Positions 23,521 to 32,736 of a stretch of DNA of 64,000 bases are shown in pieces (positions within the stretch are counted from its first letter, which is position 1; each line of letters starts with the position of its first letter). Both the position numbers and the translations under genes were made by a program. The DNA is from an uncultured Eisenbergiella sp. (GTDB lineage: Bacteria; Bacillota; Clostridia; Lachnospirales; Lachnospiraceae). The notes below the pieces were generated by a model that saw nothing but the letters and a program-made list of their open reading frames with translations, did not search any database and was not told the origin of the DNA. The stretch spans positions 1 to 64,000 of the forward strand of contig CANRGX010000008.1 in NCBI GenBank assembly GCA_947630215.1. Direction: 5' to 3'.

Positions 23521-24942
23521 ATGAAAAAACGTTTGAAATCCGCTAACCCCTACCTCCCCCTCTGGGAGCATATTCCCGACGGCGAACCGCGCGTTTTTGA
23601 GTATCACGGCGAAAAGCGCGTCTATGTCTACGGTTCCCACGATACCGAACGCACCGCCTACTGCGGCAGGGATCAGGTGGTCTGGAGCGCGCCGGTGGAC
23701 GATCTGACCGACTGGACATATCACGGGGTCTGTTATCAGGCGGCCGATCACTCCATTCTTTTTGCGCCCGACGTGGTGCAGAAGGGCGATACCTTCTATC
23801 TTTATGCCGCCGAGGATCACGGTTCCCGGATCGTGGTAGCTTCCTCCAAAAATCCTGCGGGGCCGTTTGAAAACCCGAGACTGACCCAGCTTGGTTTCGA
23901 TCCCGGCGTGCTGGTGGACGACGACGGCAGGGTATATGCGTTCTGGGGATTCTGCGCGGCGTTCTGCGCGGAACTGGAGGACGATATGTGTACGATCAAG
24001 GAAGGAACGCTCGTGCGCAATCCCATCGGACACGTCCCCGATCCGTGGAACGAAAAGAACAATGCGTCCGGCGTGGATCTGCGGGATGCGTTTTTTGAGG
24101 CGTCTTCGCCCAGAAAGATCAACGGAAAATACGTCTACGTTTATTCCAAACGGTATGTGACGCCGGTACCGGAGCTTGGCGTATATGAGTCGTGCAACGG
24201 CTTTCTCAGCTATAAGTGGTCCGACAGCCCGCTTTCGGGCTATCAGGACGGCGGCGATATTTCGTTCAACGGCGGCGAGATCCTGAGGCTTCCCGACGGC
24301 ACCGGAAAGCAGACGTACCGCTGGGGGAACAATCACGGCGGTCTGGTGGAGATCAACGGCCAGTGGTACATTTTCTATCACCGCCACACGGGAACCGACG
24401 AGTTTTCCCGGCAGGGCATGATCGAACCGGTGGATATTGCCGTTGGCAAGGACGGAAAGATCTACATCGGCGACGTTACCTATGTCAACGGCGAGCCGGT
24501 GGGCGCAAAACCTGTGGAGGAGACTTCTTCGGGCGCGTCGGTCAACGGCATCGACGCGTATCAGATCCTTTCCGCGGGCTATGCCTGTCACCTTTCGCCG
24601 CTTGGTCAGGCTTATATTCAGCCGGTATACGAACAGACGGACGGCGTTTCGGCCCCGATTGTGAAGATAAAAGACGGCACCACCGCCGGGTTCCGGTATT
24701 TGCAGTTTGGGTCAAACGCGCCCAAAACCTGTACCGTTTCAGCGTCCTGCGACGGAAAGATGGATGTAAAGGTCCGGATCGACGCCTGGCGCGGCAGGGT
24801 CATCGCACAGTTTTCTCTGGAGCCGGGAAAGATAGAGTACCATGTGCCGCTAACCTGCGGGATCATCGGCAGGCGCGCGGTCTACTTTGAGTTTTGCGGC
24901 GACGGCGAGGCGGCGTTTGACTGGTTCACCTTTGACAGATAG
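23521..24942 (+). CDS. Glycoside hydrolase family 43 (arabinofuranosidase/xylosidase-like)
   Basis: 473 residues, ATG after GAGGAG; the 14 upstream codons have no site. The five-bladed propeller starts with NPYLPLWEHIPDGEPRVFEY and YVYGSHDT, GH43 hallmarks; the second blade has FAPDVVQKGDTFYLYAAED, and FDPGVLVDDDGRVYAFWG and FFEASSPRKINGKYVYVYS hold the acidic residues expected at the active site, including the likely proton-donor Glu. A C-terminal beta-sandwich (about 335-470) looks CBM6-like. No signal peptide, so it acts on oligosaccharides inside the cell. Substrate is likely arabinose- or xylose-containing. Confidence 0.85.
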   Translation: MKKRLKSANPYLPLWEHIPDGEPRVFEYHGEKRVYVYGSHDTERTAYCGRDQVVWSAPVDDLTDWTYHGVCYQAADHSILFAPDVVQKGDTFYLYAAEDHGSRIVVASSKNPAGPFENPRLTQLGFDPGVLVDDDGRVYAFWGFCAAFCAELEDDMCTIKEGTLVRNPIGHVPDPWNEKNNASGVDLRDAFFEASSPRKINGKYVYVYSKRYVTPVPELGVYESCNGFLSYKWSDSPLSGYQDGGDISFNGGEILRLPDGTGKQTYRWGNNHGGLVEINGQWYIFYHRHTGTDEFSRQGMIEPVDIAVGKDGKIYIGDVTYVNGEPVGAKPVEETSSGASVNGIDAYQILSAGYACHLSPLGQAYIQPVYEQTDGVSAPIVKIKDGTTAGFRYLQFGSNAPKTCTVSASCDGKMDVKVRIDAWRGRVIAQFSLEPGKIEYHVPLTCGIIGRRAVYFEFCGDGEAAFDWFTFDR

Positions 24943-24980
24943 GAGAATGTGGGGAGAAAAATCGCAGGAGGGACAGGAAT

Positions 24981-25589
24981 ATGATGGTTGACATAACAAA
25001 GATGACATGGACGCGGGAACCGCTGTCCTATACCGTCGCGGACGGCCGGATTGAGGTGATAACCAGGCCCCATACGGATCTGTGGCAGAGGACGTATTAT
25101 CATTTTCGGAACGATAACGCCCCGGTTTTACAGATGCGGACGGCGGAGAAGTATTTTTCCTTTGTGGTAAAGACGGAATTTGAAAGTCAGAAGAGGTTCG
25201 ACCAGTGCGGCGTGGTTTTGTATCTGGACAGCGAAAACTGGCTGAAGGGCTCTATCGAATACGAAAACGGGGAATTTCAGCATTTGGGCAGCGTCGTGAC
25301 CAACCACGGGTATTCCGACTGGGCGACCACGGAGATCGACGCGGCGGTCAAGTCCATGTGGTACCGCCTGAGCCGCCGGGAGGACGATTTTTGCATCGAA
25401 TGTTCCCGGGACGGGATCCGTTTCTCCCAGATGCGGATCTGTCATATGTGGGATGCCGTCGGGGAAATTTCGTTTGGCGTATATGCCTGCAGCCCGGAGG
25501 ATTCTTCTTTCAAAGCGGTTTTTACCGGAATGGAGATCACGGACTGTAAGTGGCAGGCGCACGACGGCCAGCAGCCGGACGCCTTATAG
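24981..25589 (+). CDS. DUF1349 beta-sandwich protein
   Basis: 202 residues; GGAGG nine bases upstream of ATG 24981, with a second ATG directly after. LWQRTYYHFRNDNAPVLQM and FDQCGVVLYLDSENWLKGSIEY followed by GISFG-like GEISFGVYACSPED are the DUF1349 (YesU-like) signature; in Bacillus, yesU lies among rhamnogalacturonan-use genes. The family has a concanavalin-like fold and no proven activity. Its place between GH43 and a YetA-like enzyme fits a role in pectin-fragment breakdown. Confidence 0.82.
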   Translation: MMVDITKMTWTREPLSYTVADGRIEVITRPHTDLWQRTYYHFRNDNAPVLQMRTAEKYFSFVVKTEFESQKRFDQCGVVLYLDSENWLKGSIEYENGEFQHLGSVVTNHGYSDWATTEIDAAVKSMWYRLSRREDDFCIECSRDGIRFSQMRICHMWDAVGEISFGVYACSPEDSSFKAVFTGMEITDCKWQAHDGQQPDAL

Positions 25590-25630
25590 GCGGCAAAACA
25601 GGGGAAAGGACAGGGCGAAAGGAGGGTTTT

Positions 25631-27952
25631 ATGGAACTTTATTTTCCGAAACTGTACCGTTACGACAGGCTGCGGGAGCACTGTTCTATCGCGGTGCCTT
25701 TTGCACAGGGAAAGCTTGGCAGCGCGGACGGGGTACGGGTTTTTCAGGGCGAAAAACAGATGCCGGTTCAGACGAAGGTCACGTCCCGCTACCGGGACGG
25801 CAGCATCCGTTACCTGTTTGTCCGTTTTCTGGCGGATCTGCCGGCGAATCAAAAGACCGTGCTGCGGCTGGAAACCGGAGAAGGCGGCAGGGACGAGGGG
25901 GAAGCTGCAGCGCCGGAGCGCCTTCCCTATGAGGGCCTGAAACTGGAACCGACGGGACATGGATTTGTGGTGGACGGCGGCCTGCGGTTTGAGGTATCCG
26001 ACGGTGCGTCCTCTCTGTTTGACTGGCTGGAGGACGGCCGCGAAAGATACGGGGCGGATCGGTTCGCGGGGCCTTTTTTGGAGGATAGTGACGGCGGCCA
26101 TTATACGCTTTGTCTGGGGAAATGGCGGGCCACGGAACGGGGCCCTCTGGTGGCCGTGCTGCGCTGTATGGGCGAATGCAGGGGGCCGCGGCCGGTGACC
26201 TTCGAGGTAAAGCTGACGGCCTATTCGGAGAAGCCCTGGGTGGAGATTGCCTATCGGATCATCAATACCACCGACGAACTGCTTGCGATCTCCGAACTGC
26301 GTTTTTCCGTGCTGGCGCGCAACGGCGGCGGGGCAGACTGCGTTTTTAAGGAGGAAGAAGGCCGCGGCAGGATCGTTCACACGCTGGGCACCGCGGAACT
26401 GGCCGGGATAGAAAGCAGCATAGAGGGCGTGCGCACCTGCGCCGCCGCGTCCAATTACAGGACGGATTTCTGCGTGGGCAGTCACGGAGCGGCGGTGGAA
26501 AAATCCGTAGATGCGGCGTATTTGTTAAAGGAAGCCAACGAACATATGGCGGAGGTGTTCTACGGCACCTTCTTTGCGGATCGAACCGATGAAACGGGCG
26601 GTGTGTGCGCCAGCATTTATCAGGCCCAGCAGAATTACCCAAAGGCCATCCGGGCCGATATGGCAGGCGTACACATCCTGTTGGTGCCCAAGGGAGAACA
26701 GCAGGTGATCATGCAGCCGGGAATGTCCCGGGAACAGCGGATTTTCCTGCATTTTCACAGCCCCGCGGACAGGCTTTGGGAACTGGATAACCGGAGCCTC
26801 ATCTATCAGATGCCCGACCGGCCCTATCTGGCGCCGGAAGTGTTTCGGGACGCGGGCGTCATGCCGGATATTTTCGTGGAGAGACAAAAGCGGAAGGACG
26901 AAGTGGAAATTGCGCTGATCGCCAGGTGCGACGGGCACGCCCGCTGTTATGGGATGCTCAACTGGGGAGACGCGCCCGATCCGGGCTATACCACCCAGGG
27001 ACGGGGCAGCGGCATGCCGGTCTGGACCAATAACGAATACGACTATCCCCATGCCTGCGCCCTGTTGTATGCCCGGACCGGGGAACGGCGCTTCCTGGAT
27101 TACGTGTTTGTGGCGGCGTCGCATTGGATGGACGTGGATGTGTGCCATTACAGCAAGGATCCGCTCCTGTTGGGCGGCCAGTGGGAGCACTCCCGCGGGC
27201 ACTGTGTGGACAGTGTGATCGTCTGCTCCCATCAGTGGGTGGAAGGACTGCTGGATTTCTATCATTTTTCCGGAGAGGAACGGGCGCTGGAGACGGCGGT
27301 GGGAATCGGGGAGAATGTCCTGCGTCTGCTGGACACTCCCATGTATCAGAAAAGCGGGGAGATCAACGCCCGGGAAACCGGCTGGGCCCTGCGGACGCTG
27401 TCGGCCCTCTATCTGGAAACCGGGGAAGAAAGGTGGCTGCCCAAGTGCGAAAAGATCGTGGATCAGTTCCGGGAGTGGAAGGAGCTTTACGGCGGCTGGC
27501 TAGCGCCCTATACGGACAACACCATGATCCGCACGGGCTTCATGATTGCGGTGGCGGTGGGCAGTCTCATGCGCTATTACCGGGTTTTCCCCAGGGAGGA
27601 AATCCGCGCCATGATCCTGGAGGCGGTGGACGACCTGGTGGACAACTGCCTGATGGAGAACGGCCTGTTTTACTATAAGGAACTGCCCAGCTTAAACCGT
27701 CTGGGCAACAACACGCTGCTTTTGGAAGCGCTGACCTGCGCCTGGGAGCTGACGGGGGAGAGCCGGTACCTGCAATACGGGCTGCGCACCTTCCAAAGTA
27801 CGGTGGAAGGGACGAAACGCAGCGTGGGCGGCACAAAATCCGTGATCGGCGACGCGCTGATCAACGCCGGAGAGGGCACCAAAACCTTTGCCCAAAGTTT
27901 CCTGCCCCTGTCCCTGTTTTACAAGGCGGCGGCGGACTGCGGTCTGCTGTGA
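25631..27952 (+). CDS. PcRGLX/YetA-like exo-rhamnogalacturonan-lyase-family protein
   Basis: 773 residues from ATG 25631 after AGGAGGG; the open frame extends upstream without support. The N-terminal RIFT-barrel domain of the PcRGLX/YetA family shows in VPFAQGKLGSADGVRVFQGE and RYRDGSIRYLFVRFLADLP (about 25-80). A middle sandwich follows, and the C-terminal half (about 440-770) is an alpha/alpha-toroid with WTNNEYDYPHACALLYARTG, HWMDVDVCHYSKD and HSRGHCVDSVIVCSHQWVEG. The fungal prototype removes disaccharides from rhamnogalacturonan I ends. No signal peptide, so the substrate should be an imported oligosaccharide. No transporter or regulator gene lies beside it. Confidence 0.78.
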   Translation: MELYFPKLYRYDRLREHCSIAVPFAQGKLGSADGVRVFQGEKQMPVQTKVTSRYRDGSIRYLFVRFLADLPANQKTVLRLETGEGGRDEGEAAAPERLPYEGLKLEPTGHGFVVDGGLRFEVSDGASSLFDWLEDGRERYGADRFAGPFLEDSDGGHYTLCLGKWRATERGPLVAVLRCMGECRGPRPVTFEVKLTAYSEKPWVEIAYRIINTTDELLAISELRFSVLARNGGGADCVFKEEEGRGRIVHTLGTAELAGIESSIEGVRTCAAASNYRTDFCVGSHGAAVEKSVDAAYLLKEANEHMAEVFYGTFFADRTDETGGVCASIYQAQQNYPKAIRADMAGVHILLVPKGEQQVIMQPGMSREQRIFLHFHSPADRLWELDNRSLIYQMPDRPYLAPEVFRDAGVMPDIFVERQKRKDEVEIALIARCDGHARCYGMLNWGDAPDPGYTTQGRGSGMPVWTNNEYDYPHACALLYARTGERRFLDYVFVAASHWMDVDVCHYSKDPLLLGGQWEHSRGHCVDSVIVCSHQWVEGLLDFYHFSGEERALETAVGIGENVLRLLDTPMYQKSGEINARETGWALRTLSALYLETGEERWLPKCEKIVDQFREWKELYGGWLAPYTDNTMIRTGFMIAVAVGSLMRYYRVFPREEIRAMILEAVDDLVDNCLMENGLFYYKELPSLNRLGNNTLLLEALTCAWELTGESRYLQYGLRTFQSTVEGTKRSVGGTKSVIGDALINAGEGTKTFAQSFLPLSLFYKAAADCGLL

Positions 27953-27994
27953 GGGCGCCGGAAGAAAGAACTGGCGTGTTTTGGCAGGATATGA

Positions 27995-28000
27995 TATAAT
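27995..28000 (+). promoter_or_regulatory. Extended -10 promoter upstream of the nucleotidyltransferase
   Basis: TGA-TATAAT, 33 bases before the ATG; the -35 region is poor. It would drive the nucleotidyltransferase and galE. Confidence 0.55.
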
Positions 28001-28032
28001 TTTTTCCATAAAAAACTGACAGGAGGGGACAA

Positions 28033-28950
28033 ATGGGTAAGCCAACGTTAGTGATTCTGGCGGCGGGCATGGGAAGCCGCTACGGGGGATTAAAGCAGAT
28101 CGATCCGGTGGACGACAGAGGACATAAGATCATCGATTTTTCCATTTACGACGCGGTTCGCGCCGGATTTGGCAAGGTGGTTTTCATCATCAAAAAAGAA
28201 AACGAGAAGGACTTTAAGGAGTGCGTGGGCGATGCGGTGAGCCGTCATGTGCCGGTGGAGTATGTGTTTCAGGAACTGGACAGGGTGCCGGAAGGGTTTG
28301 TCATTCCCGAAGGGCGTGTGAAGCCCTGGGGGACGGCCCACGCCATCCTTTGCTGTAAGGGTGTTCTGGACGGCCCCTTTGCCGTCATCAACGCGGATGA
28401 TTTCTACGGCAGAAGTGCCTACGAAGAGCTGTACCGTTTCCTGACCACCCATCAGGACGACGAGAAATACCGGTATGCCATGGTGGGATATCAGCTGGGC
28501 AATACCCTGACGGAAAACGGTTCCGTCGCCCGCGGCGTGTGCGTGACGGACGACGCCGGGTACCTGGTTCAGATCGCCGAGCGGACCAAGATTGTCAGGA
28601 CGAAGGAGGGCGCGGCCTATACCGAGGATGAGGGAAAGACCTGGACGTCCCTGGCGCTGGATACGCCGGTCTCCATGAATATGTGGGCCTTTTCCCCCAG
28701 CATTCTGGGAGAACTGGAGGGGGCCGTGTCACGGTTCTTTGCCCAGGAGGTGGAGAAGAATCCGCTGAAGTCGGAGTGCTTTCTGCCCATTGAGGTGGAT
28801 AAGCTGTTAAAGGCCGGCAAGGCCACGGTACAGGTGCTGCACTCCGCCGATAAGTGGTTCGGCGTGACCTATAAGGAGGACAAACCCTTTGTGATGGAAT
28901 CCGTAGCGAAGCTGAAGGCGGAAGGGGTTTATCCGGACGTCCTGTGGTAA
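28033..28950 (+). CDS. Sugar-phosphate nucleotidyltransferase (NTP_transferase family)
   Basis: 305 residues, AGGAGGGG before the ATG. LVILAAGMGSRYGGLKQIDPV is the nucleotide-binding GxGxRxG loop, PWGTAHAILC and FAVINADDFYGRSA the sugar-nucleotide and metal-binding parts, as in GlmU/GalU-related nucleotidyltransferases. Unlike GalU the loop has GGLKQIDPV, a form common in Firmicutes for enzymes of unsettled sugar choice. It precedes galE by 60 bases, so it probably supplies or uses UDP- or dTDP-sugars for cell-surface polysaccharide. Confidence 0.85.
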   Translation: MGKPTLVILAAGMGSRYGGLKQIDPVDDRGHKIIDFSIYDAVRAGFGKVVFIIKKENEKDFKECVGDAVSRHVPVEYVFQELDRVPEGFVIPEGRVKPWGTAHAILCCKGVLDGPFAVINADDFYGRSAYEELYRFLTTHQDDEKYRYAMVGYQLGNTLTENGSVARGVCVTDDAGYLVQIAERTKIVRTKEGAAYTEDEGKTWTSLALDTPVSMNMWAFSPSILGELEGAVSRFFAQEVEKNPLKSECFLPIEVDKLLKAGKATVQVLHSADKWFGVTYKEDKPFVMESVAKLKAEGVYPDVLW

Positions 28951-29010
28951 GAGGGCGGACAAAGTAAGAAAAAGGAAAGTGCCGCCACGGCGGCGGGATG
29001 GGAGGATGCA

Positions 29011-30027
29011 ATGACAATTTTGGTGACAGGCGGCGCCGGTTACATCGGCAGCCATACGGTGGTGGAGCTGCAGAACGCGGGCTACGATGTGGTGGTGCTG
29101 GACAATCTGTGCAATTCCAGCGAAAAGGCTCTGGAGAGAGTGGAAAAGATTACCGGGAAAAAGGTTCCTTTTTATAAGGCCGACATTCTGGATCGGGAAG
29201 CGCTCCGAAGCATCTTTGAAAAGGAGTCCATTGACTGCTGTATTCATTTCGCGGGCCTGAAGGCGGTGGGAGAGTCTGTGGCCAAGCCCTGGGAATATTA
29301 TGAGAACAATATCGCGGGGACGCTGACGCTGGTGGATGAGATGCGCAGACATGGCGTGAAGAATCTGATCTTTTCCTCCTCGGCCACCGTATACGGCGAT
29401 CCGGCCACGGTTCCGATTACGGAGGATTGTCCCAAGGGCCGGTGCACCAACCCTTACGGCTGGACGAAATCCATGCTGGAGCAGATTCTGACCGATATCC
29501 AGAAGGCCGATCCGGAGTGGAACGTGGTGCTGCTTCGGTACTTCAATCCCATCGGCGCGCACAAGAGCGGCCTGATCGGGGAAAATCCCAACGGAATCCC
29601 CAACAACCTGATGCCCTATGTGACCCAGGTGGCAGTGGGAAGGCTGAAAGAGCTGGGAGTATTCGGCAACGATTACGATACGCCGGACGGGACGGGCGTC
29701 CGGGATTACATCCATGTGGTGGATCTGGCGAAGGGGCATGTGAAGGCGTTAAAGAAGATTGAGGACAAGTCCGGCCTGAGCATTTATAACCTGGGAACCG
29801 GCAAGGGCTACAGCGTGCTGGATATCGTAAAGAATTTTGAAGCGGCCACCGGCGTAAAGGTGCCCTATGTCATCAAACCCCGGCGCCCCGGCGATATTGC
29901 CGTCTGTTATGCCGATGCCGCCAAGGCGAAGGAGGAACTGGGCTGGACGGCCGAAAACGGCATCCGGGAGATGTGTGAGGATTCCTGGAGATGGCAGTCC
30001 GGCAACCCCAACGGGTATGAGGACTGA
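29011..30027 (+). CDS. galE: UDP-glucose 4-epimerase
   Basis: 338 residues, the usual GalE length. [20 protein letters not shown] is the NAD-binding Rossmann start, [10 protein letters not shown] contains the catalytic Ser/Thr, and Tyr-Lys occur in [12 protein letters not shown] (YxxxK). [20 protein letters not shown] and [17 protein letters not shown] match GalE closely. It interconverts UDP-glucose and UDP-galactose in the Leloir pathway and in envelope sugar supply. It follows the nucleotidyltransferase and precedes a DNA-repair-type gene by 25 bases. Confidence 0.95.
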   Translation: MTILVTGGAGYIGSHTVVELQNAGYDVVVLDNLCNSSEKALERVEKITGKKVPFYKADILDREALRSIFEKESIDCCIHFAGLKAVGESVAKPWEYYENNIAGTLTLVDEMRRHGVKNLIFSSSATVYGDPATVPITEDCPKGRCTNPYGWTKSMLEQILTDIQKADPEWNVVLLRYFNPIGAHKSGLIGENPNGIPNNLMPYVTQVAVGRLKELGVFGNDYDTPDGTGVRDYIHVVDLAKGHVKALKKIEDKSGLSIYNLGTGKGYSVLDIVKNFEAATGVKVPYVIKPRRPGDIAVCYADAAKAKEELGWTAENGIREMCEDSWRWQSGNPNGYED

Positions 30028-30052
30028 TCGCCCGGCAGAAATGTGAGGAAAC

Positions 30053-30418
30053 ATGGATTTTTACAAAAGGATGGCGCTGGTCTGTGAACGGATCCCAAAG
30101 GGAAGCGTGGCGACCTACGGACAGATCGCTCTGCTTTGTCAAAAGCCCGGCAATGCCCGTCAGGTGGGTTATGGCTTGCGGGAGGAGCTGGCGGGAGATC
30201 GTGTGCCCGCCCACCGGGTGGTGAGCGCCGACGGGCGCTTGAGCGGCGCTCTCTATTTTGAAACGCCGGATATGCAAAAGCTGCTGCTGGAAGAAGAAGG
30301 CGTGCCGGCGGTCTGGACGCCAAAGGGCTGGAAGGTGGATCTGGGGCGATACCGCTGGCGCAACCGGCTTGAAACAGCGGAAGAACTGGCGCAGGAGTTT
30401 GAACGGCGGGGCATTTGA
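30053..30418 (+). CDS. Alkyltransferase-like (ATL) protein, MGMT family without active cysteine
   Basis: 121 residues, ATG after GAGGAA. The DNA-binding domain of O6-alkylguanine methyltransferases is present: VCERIPKGSVATYGQIALL and GYGLREELAGDRVPAHRVVSADG. In active enzymes the motif is PCHRV; here it reads PAHRV, with Ala in place of the acceptor Cys. That is the hallmark of ATL proteins, which bind O6-alkylguanine and hand the lesion to nucleotide-excision repair. The length agrees with the ATL group, which lacks the N-terminal Ada domain. Confidence 0.88.
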   Translation: MDFYKRMALVCERIPKGSVATYGQIALLCQKPGNARQVGYGLREELAGDRVPAHRVVSADGRLSGALYFETPDMQKLLLEEEGVPAVWTPKGWKVDLGRYRWRNRLETAEELAQEFERRGI

Positions 30419-30427
30419 GAGAACAGA

Positions 30428-30465
30428 AAGCGGACACTGCATCGTGTGCAGCGTCCGCTTATTTT
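30428..30465. terminator. Bidirectional terminator between ATL and hlyIII-like genes
   Basis: AAGCGGACACTGCA (30428-30441) pairs with TGCAGCGTCCGCTT (30447-30460), one mismatch, then ATTTT on the plus strand. The neighbouring genes converge here. Confidence 0.75.
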
Positions 30466-30486
30466 CTGCATCCAACCCGTATCCTT

Positions 30487-31137
30487 CTAAGCTACGTACT
30501 GGAACATGAAGATAAAATGACAGAGACTTCCGGCCATGACAAACAGATGGAAGATCTCGTGGGAACCGAAGTTCTTGTGCCGGGCGTTAAACAGGGGGAG
30601 CTTGAGGGCGTAAAGGACGCCGCCGGCCGTGTAGAGCAGCCCTCCGGCCAGCAGCCAGAGGAAAGCGGACAGGGGCAGCACGTTCCACAATGTCCCCAGC
30701 ACCGAAAGACAGGCCCAGCCCATGGCGATATAGAGCACGGAGGAAAACCATTTCGGACAGGAGATCCAGAGGGTTTTGATCAGCGTGCCCGCCAGCGCGA
30801 TGCCCCAGACGGCGGCCAGCAGAAGACGTCCCTGCGTCCCCGGCAGCGTGACGAGACAGACCGGCGTATACGTGCCCGCGATCAGATAAAAGATCATGAT
30901 GTGATCCACTTTGCGGAAGATCTTCAGGATCCGTGCCGGCACATTCACCGAATGATAGGTAGCGCTGGCTGCATACAGCAGCACCATGCTTCCCATGAAA
31001 ACGCCCATGGCATAAAAACAGACCTCGCCGGAGTCCAGCGCCGCCTTGATCAACAGCGGAACCGCAGCGAACACCGCCAGCAGCATCCCGGCAAAATGGG
31101 TGAGAGCACTTCCCGGCTCCCGTATTCTGATATCCAT
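30487..31137 (-). CDS. Hemolysin III / PAQR-family membrane protein
   Basis: 216 residues from ATG at 31137, which has AAAGG about ten bases before it and gives the family's usual length; longer starts up to 31209 lie in the promoter. Seven membrane helices, with the first conserved block LTHFAGMLLAVFAAVPLLI, then YAASATYHSVNV, KVDHIMIFYLIAGTYTPVCL and the last HEIFHLFVMAGSLCHFIFMF. The conserved histidines and Ser/Asp at the cytosolic ends match the metal site of PAQR receptors. Function in bacteria is unsettled; the name hemolysin III is historical. Confidence 0.9.
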   Translation of the reverse strand: MDIRIREPGSALTHFAGMLLAVFAAVPLLIKAALDSGEVCFYAMGVFMGSMVLLYAASATYHSVNVPARILKIFRKVDHIMIFYLIAGTYTPVCLVTLPGTQGRLLLAAVWGIALAGTLIKTLWISCPKWFSSVLYIAMGWACLSVLGTLWNVLPLSAFLWLLAGGLLYTAGGVLYALKLPLFNARHKNFGSHEIFHLFVMAGSLCHFIFMFQYVA

Positions 31138-31190
31138 AAAATCATCGCCTTTCATCATGTGGTTTTGAAAACTACATATAGCATATGTAA

Positions 31191-31219
31191 ATACTACAAC
31201 ATGATGCAAGGGAAGTCAA
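31191..31219 (-). promoter_or_regulatory. Sigma-A promoter for the HlyIII gene
   Basis: On the minus strand TTGACT (31214-31219) and TAGTAT (31191-31196) are 17 bases apart, 54 bases before the start codon. Confidence 0.75.
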
Positions 31220-31228
31220 TCTTTTTTT

Positions 31229-31495
31229 TCAGTCCTCCTCAATGATTTGGATTTCCAGATGGTCGAAGTCCACAGACTCCACAAAGGAATCCTGGGTGAA
31301 GCGGGTTTTCGCGTGCCGCCGGAAATCCTGGATGTTGCTTTCCAGCCAGATGGGTTCGCTCAGATCAAATTGAAGGCAGATCTGATGGATCGCGTCGAAA
31401 ACTTTGTGCGTCCGGGTATCGTCCGCGTCGTTGCAGATCACGGTATCCTTTAACATCCGGTTGTCCTTCCAGAGCTTTGCCCATAAACGGAACAT
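31229..31495 (-). CDS. Conserved small protein, family not recognised
   Basis: 88 residues with ATG preceded by GGGAGGGCG. The sequence is well-formed: MLKDTVICNDADDTRTHKVF, then IHQICLQFDLSEPIWLESNI and a C-terminal EIQIIEED. It is acidic, without membrane segment or Cys motif, and sits on the minus strand upstream of the HlyIII gene with which it may share transcription. I recognise the type as a small conserved protein of Lachnospiraceae, but no function. Confidence 0.65.
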   Translation of the reverse strand: MFRLWAKLWKDNRMLKDTVICNDADDTRTHKVFDAIHQICLQFDLSEPIWLESNIQDFRRHAKTRFTQDSFVESVDFDHLEIQIIEED

Positions 31496-31721
31496 ACAAT
31501 CGCCCTCCCGTCTTTTTTCCTGATTATACGAAAAAAACGGCGGAGGGACAAGGGAAATCTTTGCCCTGCCCTACCTTTTCTTCGTCATAATCGCTGTACT
31601 TTTTGCATAAAAATAGCAGTAAGAGAATAGGAAGCAAATCGCGCGCCTTGTTTATTTCGACAAAAAAATTGAAGAAAATATAAATTTTATGTAAAAGATA
31701 CACATTTTTACGGGCCTGTGT

Positions 31722-31727
31722 TATAAT
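31722..31727 (+). promoter_or_regulatory. Extended -10 promoter of the alarmone synthetase gene
   Basis: TGT-TATAAT 30 bases before the start codon; extended -10 type. The region 31496-31756 holds no gene besides this. Confidence 0.6.
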
Positions 31728-31756
31728 GAAAACAAGAAAGCAAGGGAGTGTTTTTT

Positions 31757-32413
31757 ATGGAAGCAATTTTGGATGCGGAAAACCAGATTGAAACCTGGCA
31801 GGAGGTTACGCTGGTTTACAACGCGGCTTTAAAGCAGATGAATACCCGGCTGGAAATCTTAAACGACGAGTTTCAGCATGTGCATCAGTACAATCCCATC
31901 GAGCATATCAAATCCCGCATTAAGACCCCGGAAAGCATCGTCAAAAAACTCAAACGGCACGGCTACGAGTCCACCATTGAGAACATGGTGAACTATGTCA
32001 ACGATATTGCGGGCGTGCGTATCATCTGTTCCTTTTCCTCCGATATTTACCGGATTGCGGAGATGATCCGCCTGCAGAACGACATCCGCGTGGTGGCGGT
32101 GAAGGATTATATCCGCCAGCCCAAGCCCAGCGGCTACAAGAGCTATCATATGCTGGTGACGGTGCCGGTTTTTCTGTCGGACAAAACGGTGGATGTAAAG
32201 GTGGAGATCCAGATTCGGACGGTAGCCATGGATTTCTGGGCCAGCCTGGAACACAAGATCAATTATAAATTCGAGGGGAAGGCGCCGGAGTATGTAAAGA
32301 CCGAGCTGGTGGAGTGCGCCCAGATGGTTTCCGCGCTGGACAGCCGGATGCAGGGACTCAACGAGGAGATCAAAAAGATAGAGGAGAGCGCACAGAACTG
32401 GCCCCAAACATGA
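31757..32413 (+). CDS. Small alarmone synthetase (GTP pyrophosphokinase family, RelQ/YjbM-like)
   Basis: 218 residues; ATG at 31757 with AAGGGAG eight bases upstream, preferred to a GTG three codons earlier. RelA_SpoT synthetase motifs: HIKSRIKTPESIVKKLKRHG, NDIAGVRIICSFSSDIYRIA (the ATP/GTP pocket), PKPSGYKSYHMLV and EIQIRTVAMDFWASLEHKI. No hydrolase or TGS domain, so it only makes (p)ppGpp. The C-terminal helix (residues 180-218) is like the oligomerisation helix of RelQ. It likely links stress to growth control; it has its own promoter. Confidence 0.88.
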   Translation: MEAILDAENQIETWQEVTLVYNAALKQMNTRLEILNDEFQHVHQYNPIEHIKSRIKTPESIVKKLKRHGYESTIENMVNYVNDIAGVRIICSFSSDIYRIAEMIRLQNDIRVVAVKDYIRQPKPSGYKSYHMLVTVPVFLSDKTVDVKVEIQIRTVAMDFWASLEHKINYKFEGKAPEYVKTELVECAQMVSALDSRMQGLNEEIKKIEESAQNWPQT

Positions 32414-32736
32414 GGAGTGCCCAGGGCCTCACGGCACCTGGGCTATTATGAAAAAATTATCTGTGTGCAATATGCGATTCCTGCTTTTTCTATTTATTAC
32501 TGTAGCAGTAAAATATGAATAAAGTATGAATGTGCTGTGAATATGTGGTTAAATTTTACAGAAACGCCGGATAAGCGGACAATAATTCGTGCAATATATA
32601 CAAACGAGAGGGAAAACTCTTGTATCGAAAGGCCGATGATGATAAAATAAACAGGATAGGATACAAATCGGCCGCACCGGGTATGGCCCGGACGCGCCGG
32701 AGGGAAAACGCGTTGCGGCGCAGACGGGAGCGAAAG
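32414..32736. other. Intergenic region with weak terminator
   Basis: GCCCAGG and CCTGGGC (about 32419-32443) form a seven-pair stem with an 11-base loop followed by TATTAT, a weak terminator for the alarmone gene. The remaining sequence is AT-rich. An in-frame extension of the next gene back to TTG 32620 lies here and may be coding. Confidence 0.4.
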
